A stretch of 14,966 nucleotides of DNA from JBGPIK01 sp041484845 (GTDB lineage Bacteria > Desulfobacterota > Binatia > UBA9968), in contig JBGPIK010000137.1 of assembly GCA_041484845.1 (NCBI GenBank), positions 1-14,966 on the forward strand. Direction: 5' to 3'. The notes under the pieces were generated by a model that was given only the letters and a program-made list of their open reading frames with translations, made no database searches and had not been told where the DNA came from. Position numbers and translations under genes: made by a program. Positions 5,971-12,073 of this stretch are shown piece by piece (position 1 is the first letter of the stretch; the number at the start of each line of letters is the position of its first letter).

Positions 5971-6993
5971 GTGATTGACGTCGGCACAACTCACCAGGAT
6001 CTCGAGCGGTTTCTTGCCGAGCACCACCTCGTCGGCGCCGGATTGCGTCGCGACGGGCAAGCGCCGCCGCGCCAAGGCCACACGGCGACCCACTGGCAGT
6101 GGGACGGCATCTACCGCGGCCTCATGCGCTCAGGCGAAATCGTCACCATCGGACCCAACGGCATGACCGGGATGCGCTCCGTCGTCGGCATCGAGGCGCG
6201 GAGGTTTCCTGTCTGGATGAACGCTCAGATACTGATGCCGGGCGAGCGCACTCAGGCGCACCGTAATCTGCGCAGCGAAACTCGTTTGGTTTGCCAGGCG
6301 CCCAAGGGAGCGATCTTCGTGTGTGAATATGAATCATATCCCATGGAGCGCGGCGACGTTGTCATCAGTCCGGCCTGGACGTTTCACGACCATTGGAACC
6401 AGGGCACGACACCGGCCATCTGGGTCGATGGCTATGACAACGGTTACAATCCGAACGTGAACATCGATGAGCGGATGCCCAAGGACAACCCGTACGAAGA
6501 AATCAAAAAACCAGCCGGCTATGGGCAGCGAACCCTCGGTCATGCGCGGCGGATTACGGATGGGAATCCGTTCCCGCTGCCGCCCATGCGTTATCGTTGG
6601 CAGGATACACAAGCTGCGCTAACGGCGCTCAAAGAAAACCACGAGAGCGATCCCTATGATGCGGTTCTGGTCATGCTGGCCAGCCCGGTCGATGGCGGGC
6701 CGACTCTGCCGACCATCGCCTGGCAGGCCCAGATGTTGTGCGCGCACCAGAAAACTTTGCCGCACCGCCATAACAGCACTACCTTTTATTTTGCATTCGA
6801 GGGTGAAGGCGCTGTCGTGATCGAGGGCGAACGGTTGAATTATCACAAAGGCGATATCTTCGCCGTGCCCGCCTGGAAGTGGCACCATCACGAAAACACC
6901 GGAAACGACGATTCTATTCTGTTCTCCATCGACGATTGGCCGGCGATGAAGAAGCTCGGCTTCTACATGAAAGAAGAAGCGCGGGGGTTTTAG
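5971..6993 (+). CDS. Second bicupin (gentisate dioxygenase-like) with altered N-terminal metal site
   Basis: 340 residues from GTG 5971. The two-cupin layout matches the protein at 1936: W-x-W-x-GIY...LM-x-SGE-x-V near residues 42-58, cupin 1 at about 80-155, cupin 2 at about 245-320. In cupin 1 the expected H-x-H is QAHRNLRSE (His97, Asn99), so one histidine is replaced by Asn. The ALRFIVEG strand has become ETRLVCQAP, while WTFHDH (His139) remains. Cupin 2 is intact, with PHRHNST (His265, His267) and AWKWHHHEN (His305). In characterised gentisate dioxygenases the catalytic iron is in the N-terminal cupin, so this protein may use cupin 2, a two-ligand site, or be non-catalytic. It is next to the amidohydrolase, separated by a repeat element. 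Annotation as gentisate dioxygenase would be unsafe. Confidence 0.82.
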   Translation: MIDVGTTHQDLERFLAEHHLVGAGLRRDGQAPPRQGHTATHWQWDGIYRGLMRSGEIVTIGPNGMTGMRSVVGIEARRFPVWMNAQILMPGERTQAHRNLRSETRLVCQAPKGAIFVCEYESYPMERGDVVISPAWTFHDHWNQGTTPAIWVDGYDNGYNPNVNIDERMPKDNPYEEIKKPAGYGQRTLGHARRITDGNPFPLPPMRYRWQDTQAALTALKENHESDPYDAVLVMLASPVDGGPTLPTIAWQAQMLCAHQKTLPHRHNSTTFYFAFEGEGAVVIEGERLNYHKGDIFAVPAWKWHHHENTGNDDSILFSIDDWPAMKKLGFYMKEEARGF

Positions 6994-7188
6994 AATCGCT
7001 ATTGCTGAATACTCCGTTCGCTGTCCAGCGGTGGGCAAAGGATGAAAGTGGAAACGATAAAAAAAGGAATGAAGCAATAGAAAAGAAAAAGGCGCGGAAC
7101 GGAAAGCGTGAGGAGTAAGGGGTGAAAGGATCAACGCGAAAGGACGAGAGAGGAAATGGGGAAAGACATTAAGGCGGAATCGTCAGGT
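6994..7188. other. Purine-rich spacer
   Basis: No gene. From about 7037 to 7180 the plus strand is dominated by A and G (GAAAG, GGAAA, GAGGAG words). It separates the plus-strand bicupin from the convergent minus-strand nucleotidyltransferase. No stable terminator hairpin is obvious. Confidence 0.45.
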
Positions 7189-7638
7189 CTATTTTTTCTC
7201 TTTGCCCACTAACCTTTCGACGTCCGCTAAATCCTGGGTTCGTCCCGCAGCCCGCTTGTTTTTGATCAAGTGCTCTCTGGACAACACGGCAACGGGTTGA
7301 TCGGCAAACTTGGTGATCAGCCGGCTGGGCCAAGCCTCCGCGAAATCCACTCCATCGATAGCGGTGAGAACGTCAATCCTTAGCGGGGCGACGCCGATCT
7401 GAAAGACGACTCCCGGGCTGGTAAGGTCTTTTTCCGTTAGGTCGTGCAAGGGAGCGCCAAACGCTCGCAAGGCATCAATGACCCTTTTTGCGTTCTGCCT
7501 GTCCGGGCGCACCCACACATCAAGGTCTTCCGTGGCGCGGACATGCCCGTGCGCAGCAAGAGCGTGGGCTCCGACCACAAGGAACTCAACGTTGTGGGCG
7601 TTGAATTCGGCTAATAGATCTTTGAAGTCGCGGTTCAT
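7189..7638 (-). CDS. Nucleotidyltransferase of the AbiEii/MNT-like superfamily
   Basis: 149 residues if started at the ATG at 7638 (MNRDFKDLLAEF); an upstream in-frame TTG at 7662 would add 8 residues. The polymerase-beta-type core is clear: a VGAHALAAHG motif at residues 22-31, then RATEDLDVWV with acidic Asp38 and Asp40, and a third carboxylate in RIDVLT (Asp89). The C-terminus LSREHLIKNKRAAGRTQDLADVERL is typical of this small nucleotidyltransferase group. Related proteins act as toxins or antitoxins that transfer nucleotides to tRNA or to a partner protein, but many members are uncharacterised. The gene overlaps the small gene upstream by about 50 nt in a different frame. That indicates co-translation, as in toxin-antitoxin pairs. 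No strong Shine-Dalgarno sequence precedes the ATG, which agrees with coupled translation. Confidence 0.8.
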   Translation of the reverse strand: MNRDFKDLLAEFNAHNVEFLVVGAHALAAHGHVRATEDLDVWVRPDRQNAKRVIDALRAFGAPLHDLTEKDLTSPGVVFQIGVAPLRIDVLTAIDGVDFAEAWPSRLITKFADQPVAVLSREHLIKNKRAAGRTQDLADVERLVGKEKK

Positions 7639-7801
7639 CGGCTTGTTTTGATTGCCAAGCAAGGCAGAGAAGCGTCAGATCCCACACAGCCTCAATGCGT
7701 TGTTCCGGCGTTGCTTTATCCCAGTGGGACTCTTGGGTTGGTGAATCTCCATTCCGGATGATACGGGTGGTGAAATTTTTGCGCCGGGAGGCCGTTTCCA
7801 T
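7586..7801 (-). CDS. Small partner protein of the nucleotidyltransferase
   Basis: 71 residues from the ATG at 7801 (METASRRKNF). The frame is open further upstream, but the sequence there is unlike a protein. The body RIIRNGDSPTQ...ATPEQRIEAVWDLT and the tail EPRLQRSISRIQRPQR match, from memory, small uncharacterised proteins commonly encoded just before this nucleotidyltransferase type. TPEQR-x-x-x-VW-x-LT is the recognisable core and the C-terminus is Arg-rich. The last ~50 nt also encode the start of the nucleotidyltransferase in another frame. An antitoxin or regulatory-subunit role is inferred from arrangement only. A TATAAT (minus strand, 7816-7811) lies only ~10 nt before the ATG, so a nearly leaderless message is possible. 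Confidence 0.6.
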   Translation of the reverse strand: METASRRKNFTTRIIRNGDSPTQESHWDKATPEQRIEAVWDLTLLCLAWQSKQADEPRLQRSISRIQRPQR

Positions 7802-7982
7802 ATTAAGAATATTATAGCGCAATTCTCTGTGAAATTCTTTGGTTTTGTGAAAGGCTGGTGTCCAGCCAGTAGGACTTTTATCAGTTCGATGCGGTGGCCG
7901 CCGGGGCTGTACAGCGTCTGGAACGACGCCTGGCGCCTGTGCTACCATCCGCCCACTTTATTAACTAAAGGGGAGTTCAACA
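7802..7982. other. Divergent spacer between the nucleotidyltransferase pair and the solute-binding-like gene
   Basis: It holds the start region of both divergent transcripts. On the minus strand TATAAT occurs at 7816-7811. A short perfect hairpin GGCTGG-TGT-CCAGCC lies at 7853-7867. AAAGGGGAG at 7967-7975 is the ribosome binding site of the gene at 7983. No gene is supported here. Confidence 0.45.
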
Positions 7983-8933
7983 ATGCCAAATCCCAAGCTC
8001 CGCTTTTACTTCCGTGAGCCCACTATTGACACCAACATTCCGATAACCGACGGAACAGTTGAGATGGATGGCTTTGACTTCGAATTCGTTCCTTCAGAAG
8101 ACGAAGCCGATGCCTGGGATTGCGGCTTCGCGGCACGCGTGCGCGCCTACGCGAACGGTCTCCCGCACGTCTCGATACCGGCCTTCCCTAACCGCAAGTT
8201 TCGTCTGTCCTACATCTTCGTCAACAGTAAAGCCGGCATCGAGTCTCCACGGGACCTGGAGCGAAAGCGCGTGGGTATCATGCAGTGGGATAATACGGCC
8301 GGGGTGTGGGCGCGAGGCGCGCTGCAGCACTACTATGGCGTTGATCTCAACCGCATCAACTGGATCGCGGCGAGGGTCAAAAAGGATGGCGTCGCCAACG
8401 GCATCCACATCGAAGCACTAGACGGTCGCGGCGATCCGGACATCATGTTGGACGATCTATTGGTGAACGGCACGATTGACGCCGTCATTGGACCCAATGT
8501 GCTGTCCTCGATTTCCAATCGGGATCCCCGCACCCGGCGGTTGTTCCGTGATTACAAAACAGAGGAACAGAACTATTTCAGGAACACCGGCATTTTTCCC
8601 ACAAGCCATATCGTCACCCTCAAACAGGAGTTTGTCGCGCGCCATCCCGAAGCGCCGGTGGCGCTGCTGCAGGCTTTCCGCCGCTCGCGTGACGAAGCCT
8701 TTAATCGCATCGAGGGACCCGACCCGCAGATCATCGTCTATTCCTGGGCCGCTGCCGCGGTGAACGAACAACGGGAATTGATGGGCGAAAACTATTGGGC
8801 CTATAACATTGAGAACAACCGGCGCACGCTCGAAGCCATGACTCAGTTTGCCCACGAGCAAGGATTGTCCGCGCAGCGAATCGATTACGAGAGCTTCTTT
8901 CACTCGGAGGCGGCCAGGCTTGCGGGCGTATAG
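7983..8933 (+). CDS. 4,5-dihydroxyphthalate decarboxylase-like / solute-binding-fold protein
   Basis: 316 residues; AAAGGGGAG is 7 nt before the ATG. The features match the family shared by Pht5-type 4,5-dihydroxyphthalate decarboxylases and ABC-type binding proteins: SIPAFPNRKFRLSYIFVN at 64-81, SPRDLERKRVGI near 88-99, NTAGVWARGAL at 104-114, LLVNGTIDAVIGP near 159-171, RRLFRDY at 185-191 and YFRNTGIFPTSHIVTLK at 198-214. No signal peptide is present (MPNPKLRFYFREP), so a cytoplasmic enzyme-like role fits better than a periplasmic receptor. The family is commonly auto-annotated as an ABC transporter substrate-binding protein. It is followed 46 nt later by an ABC ATPase gene, which leaves both readings open. 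Decarboxylation of a dihydroxyphthalate-like acid would fit the aromatic genes nearby, but is unproven. Confidence 0.75.
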   Translation: MPNPKLRFYFREPTIDTNIPITDGTVEMDGFDFEFVPSEDEADAWDCGFAARVRAYANGLPHVSIPAFPNRKFRLSYIFVNSKAGIESPRDLERKRVGIMQWDNTAGVWARGALQHYYGVDLNRINWIAARVKKDGVANGIHIEALDGRGDPDIMLDDLLVNGTIDAVIGPNVLSSISNRDPRTRRLFRDYKTEEQNYFRNTGIFPTSHIVTLKQEFVARHPEAPVALLQAFRRSRDEAFNRIEGPDPQIIVYSWAAAAVNEQRELMGENYWAYNIENNRRTLEAMTQFAHEQGLSAQRIDYESFFHSEAARLAGV

Positions 8934-8979
8934 CTCCCAACGTAGGAATTCATCGCGACTGATAACTGATAATGACAAC

Positions 8980-10185
8980 ATGCTGAAGAGTTCCTCGATC
9001 AAAGATGAGCCTGAAGCTACGATCCCTCGCGCCGAGACCGATAGCGCCGGCAAAGCGAAGCTTGCTGTGCGGCTTAATGGCTTATGGAAGACTTATCCCG
9101 GATCCATGCACCCTGCCGTAAAGGATCTGTCCCTGGATGTCCGTGAGGGAGAAATTCTAACGTTGCTCGGCCCCAGCGGTTGTGGCAAAACTACGACGTT
9201 GCGCATGGTGGCCGGCCTCGAGACCCCCGATGCAGGCGATATTTTTTTTGGCGACCGTGCGGTGGTCGTGAGCTCACGGCGATTTTTTCTTCCGCCCGAC
9301 AAGCGCAACGTGGGTATGGTCTTTCAGTCTTACGCCATCTGGCCGCACATGACGGTCGCCGAGAATGTGGCCTTCCCACTCCAGGCGCGCAGGTTTCCAC
9401 GGAAGGAAATTAAGGACCGCGTAATGCGGGCGCTGGATCTGGTCGGCCTATCGGGATTCGAAGATCGGCCGGGGCCTTTGTTGAGCGGCGGCCAACAACA
9501 GCGCGTCGCGTTTGCGCGCGCGCTGATCACCGAGCCGAGCGTGCTGCTGTTAGACGAGCCGTTCAGCAATCTCGATGCTAAATTGCGCGAGCAGATGCGC
9601 ATTGGGATCAAACTTCTGCAGAAGCGTCTGAACATCACCATGCTGTTCGTCACGCACGACCAGATTGAGGCGCTCAGCCTGTCGAATCGCGTTGCGCTGA
9701 TGAACTTCGGTGTCGTGCAACAGCAAGGCGATCCACGGTTGCTCTATGAAGAACCGGTGAATGAATTTGTGCGCGACTTCATCGGCAGAACATTGTTGTT
9801 TAAAGGCACCGTACAAAGCAGCAACCCGACCGGGCAGATGGCCATCGCCCTCGCCGGAGCGCCCGACTGCGTCGTTTTTGGCCGGACCTATGATCCAGGA
9901 ATCAACAACGGCGATTCGGTTTATATCGCAGTGCGTCCGGAGGATGTGGAGATTTTTCCCGCGCACGGCTCGGCGATACCCTCGGGAATGATCGGCGGCG
10001 CGACGCAGGCCGCGCTGTTCATCGGCGAACGGATTGAATACCAAGTCGAAGTTGACGGACAGGGAGTCATCTTGATTTACGGGGAGCGCCACAATCCCGT
10101 GGAAGAAGGCAGGAAAGTCTGGTTAAAGCTTCGGCCGGACGGGCACAGCGCCTGGCCATCCGACTGGTCGCATAAGGACGGCTGA
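8980..10185 (+). CDS. ABC transporter ATP-binding protein (FbpC/PotA/MalK type)
   Basis: 402 residues from the ATG at 8980. The frame is open further upstream but would overlap the previous gene and reads like non-coding sequence. All ATPase motifs are present: Walker A GPSGCGKTT from residue 64, Q-loop Gln116 in VFQSYAIWPHM, signature LSGGQQQR at 168-175, Walker B VLLLDEP at 188-194 with the D-loop SNLD, and switch His226 in FVTHDQ. Residues ~245-400 form the TOBE-type regulatory domain of importers for iron(III), polyamines, sulfate or sugars (VYIAVRPEDVEIFP is typical). No Shine-Dalgarno is evident, so the start is uncertain by a few codons; coupling to the upstream gene, 46 nt away, is possible. 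The cognate permease is not in this window. Confidence 0.85.
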   Translation: MLKSSSIKDEPEATIPRAETDSAGKAKLAVRLNGLWKTYPGSMHPAVKDLSLDVREGEILTLLGPSGCGKTTTLRMVAGLETPDAGDIFFGDRAVVVSSRRFFLPPDKRNVGMVFQSYAIWPHMTVAENVAFPLQARRFPRKEIKDRVMRALDLVGLSGFEDRPGPLLSGGQQQRVAFARALITEPSVLLLDEPFSNLDAKLREQMRIGIKLLQKRLNITMLFVTHDQIEALSLSNRVALMNFGVVQQQGDPRLLYEEPVNEFVRDFIGRTLLFKGTVQSSNPTGQMAIALAGAPDCVVFGRTYDPGINNGDSVYIAVRPEDVEIFPAHGSAIPSGMIGGATQAALFIGERIEYQVEVDGQGVILIYGERHNPVEEGRKVWLKLRPDGHSAWPSDWSHKDG

Positions 10186-10240
10186 ACCGGTGCGAGGTGC
10201 AATGCTCCCGTACCCTCGGACGGGCCCTCTTGGCACACGA

Positions 10241-10438
10241 ATGAACTCCCCTGCAGCAAGCTGCGGGGTACCGAAAGAACTTCTTTATGATAATTTCCCC
10301 CAAAGTTGTCACCCCCGAATGTCTTAATCGGGGGTCCAGTCATGGTTCGACTTTGCTCACCATGACCCTGAGCCCCAGTCGAATGGGTCCAAGTGTTGCC
10401 TGGATTCCCGCTAAGAACGTGCGGGAATGACGGACCTT
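10241..10438. repeat. Compound palindromic element, copy A
   Basis: In order it has: a hairpin GCAGC-AA-GCTGC within C/G runs (10247-10268); CCCCCGA/TCGGGGG stem (10312-10334); TCATGGT...ACCATGA stem (10340-10365); ACCCTGAGC/GTCGAATGGGT stem (10365-10388); and GATTCCCGC/GCGGGAATGACGG near 10403-10433. The 78-base core 10312-10389 differs from copy B (11911-11988) at 4 positions. Both copies have the same orientation. Confidence 0.75.
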
Positions 10439-10500
10439 GAGAAGACACGGAATCGCCATTACGTAGCAAGCTGCGGGGAATTAAACCCGTAGTGATTAAC

Positions 10501-10507
10501 AAGGAGG
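10501..10507 (+). promoter_or_regulatory. Ribosome binding site that fixes the solute-binding protein start
   Basis: AAGGAGG lies 8 nt before the ATG at 10516 and downstream of the alternative in-frame GTG at 10492, so 10516 is preferred. Confidence 0.8.
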
Positions 10508-10515
10508 AATCGATC

Positions 10516-11787
10516 ATGATCAAAGCTCGCACCGCACACGGTCGGCGAGGCAATGGCACGAATGGAAGGTTCCGTACCGTTATAGAGTTGGTGCTGATAT
10601 TTTCAGCCTTCTTTTTGGTGCGTCTGCCTTCCGCCTATGGCGAGCCATCGATTCCGCAAGCGAAGACCCTTCTCGCCGCTGCTGCGCTTAGGGACAAAGC
10701 TGCGCTACAAGCGAGCGCAAACTTCGAAGTGGAGTGGTCGAATCTCATGGCTGCGGCGAAACAAGAGGGAACGGTTGCGATTGCGTCCGGCGGCGCGCCG
10801 TCGCGTCAGTACCGGCCGGTCGTCGATGCCTTTAACAAAAAATTCGCAGTCAAAGCCGAGGTGTCAACCGGCAGCGCCACCGACACCGTGAACCGCGTGC
10901 TGGCCGAGCGCAAATCCGGCAGATATTCGATGGATGTCGCTTTGATCAGCAGCCGTGAGAGCAACCAGAGACTGCTCCCCTCGGAATCGCTGATTCCGCT
11001 GGCGCCATTGCTCATTTATCCCGATGTGGTGGATGCGTCCCATTGGTATCAGGGCAAACATGCGTACGCAGACAAAGCGTCACGGTACGTATTCATTTAT
11101 CACGTCTCCAAAGAGGATCAGTACGAAACTTGGTACAACACGGAGAAGCTCAAGGAAGCCGATATCGCAAGCATCAAGAAGCAGACAGATTTCTTCGATC
11201 CGCGCTGGAAAGGGAAAATGCTGGGTCAAGGCATGGGCGATCCGTCGGGAATACGGCAGATGATTGACAGCTACTTCGAGCCCGATCGCGGCCAGGAATG
11301 GGTCCGGACCTACCTTCTCAATGCGGGAATAACTTTCTCCGACGACCGAAGGATCCTGGAGACCTGGCTCGTGGGAGGAAGATTTCCTCTTCAGGCCATT
11401 GTTACGGGAAGCGAGGATCTCACCGCGCTGGCGAAAAAAGGACTGCCCATCAAACAAGTGTTTCTGCCGAAGCAAGTCGGCGTGCTCCGCGCAGGCGGCT
11501 CCGGCTGTTGCATATCGGCATTTGCCAACGCCCCGCATCCCAACGCGGCAAAACTCTTCGTGAACTGGTTCCTTTCGAAAGAAGCACAGACGTTAACGCA
11601 CACGTTAATTCCAAACCTCGACCGCTCGTCTCTCCGTAATGATATTCCGATTGGCGAGGTGGCGCCGGACCAACGGCGCAAACCCGGTGTAGACTATTCA
11701 TTCCCGGATGCTGACCCGAAGTACGGAGCGCGTCAAGAGGAAGCGCAGAAATGGATTCTGAAGCTGTGGGAGTCGAGACAGAAATAA
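10516..11787 (+). CDS. Secreted ABC-type extracellular solute-binding protein (Fe(III)/polyamine type)
   Basis: 423 residues. Residues 1-20 are basic, ~21-37 hydrophobic (TVIELVLIFSAFFLVRL) and PSAYG/EP near 42-43 is a likely signal peptidase I site; no lipobox Cys is present. The mature protein has the type II binding-protein pattern: AAAKQEGTVAIASG, a VVDAFNKKF segment, the hinge region with TWYNTEKL, FFDPRWKGKML, DPSGIRQMI, and the C-terminal ANAPHPNAAKLFVNWFLSKEAQ helix typical of the FbpA/AfuA-like group (COG1840-like). Its likely role is capture of iron or an organic anion outside the membrane for an ABC importer. The ATPase at 8980 is of the right class but no permease is adjacent. The gene lies between two direct copies of a palindromic element, so it may be a separately inserted cassette. 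Confidence 0.83.
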   Translation: MIKARTAHGRRGNGTNGRFRTVIELVLIFSAFFLVRLPSAYGEPSIPQAKTLLAAAALRDKAALQASANFEVEWSNLMAAAKQEGTVAIASGGAPSRQYRPVVDAFNKKFAVKAEVSTGSATDTVNRVLAERKSGRYSMDVALISSRESNQRLLPSESLIPLAPLLIYPDVVDASHWYQGKHAYADKASRYVFIYHVSKEDQYETWYNTEKLKEADIASIKKQTDFFDPRWKGKMLGQGMGDPSGIRQMIDSYFEPDRGQEWVRTYLLNAGITFSDDRRILETWLVGGRFPLQAIVTGSEDLTALAKKGLPIKQVFLPKQVGVLRAGGSGCCISAFANAPHPNAAKLFVNWFLSKEAQTLTHTLIPNLDRSSLRNDIPIGEVAPDQRRKPGVDYSFPDADPKYGARQEEAQKWILKLWESRQK

Positions 11788-12073
11788 CGAACTGCAGAGT
11801 TCAATCCGCTCCAGTCGTTCAAGACGTTCAAGAAGTTCAAAATGATGAACTACCCCGCAGCAAGCTGCGGGTATCAGAACTCGGCGATGAGATTTGTTCT
11901 AAAGGCATCGCCCCCGAATGTTTTTATCGGGGGTCCAGTCATGGTTCGACTTTGCTCACCATGACCCTGAGCGCCCGTCGAATGGGTCACCGTTTTGTCT
12001 GGATTCTCGATAGAAGCATTCGGGAATGACAGACTTTCGAGGCCTGAGTCAGATTCCAAAAGACCAGGACAGC
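11788..12073. other. Convergent intergenic gap with repeats, no gene
   Basis: It separates the plus-strand solute-binding gene from the minus-strand MFS gene. It contains spaced GTTCAA words (11799, 11817, 11826, 11835; the last three exactly 9 nt apart) and element copy B. The hairpins could serve as bidirectional terminators. Confidence 0.5.
11845..12037. repeat. Compound palindromic element, copy B
   Basis: It has the same order of hairpins as copy A at 10241, starting ATGAACTACCCCGCAGC (11845) and ending in CGGGAATGACAGACTTT. The core 11911-11988 matches 74 of 78 bases of copy A. The segment between the first hairpin and the core differs in length and sequence. Confidence 0.75.

Larger units (their letters stand above)
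10186..10515 (+). other. Repeat-filled gap before the secreted solute-binding protein gene
   Basis: No gene. It contains the palindromic element at 10241-10438, a further AGCAAGCTGCGGGG half-hairpin at 10465-10478, and AAGGAGG at 10501-10507 for the next gene. Confidence 0.5.

Noticed and set aside
9550..10092. 180-residue minus-strand open frame inside the ABC ATPase gene
   Set aside because: Antisense to an ATPase with all motifs intact; no recognisable family or start signal.
10340..10365. GGTTCGACTTTGCTCACC resembling a tRNA T-arm
   Set aside because: It recurs at 11940 and, as its inverse, near 1811-1832. No acceptor, D or anticodon arms fit around it, so it is part of a palindromic repeat.
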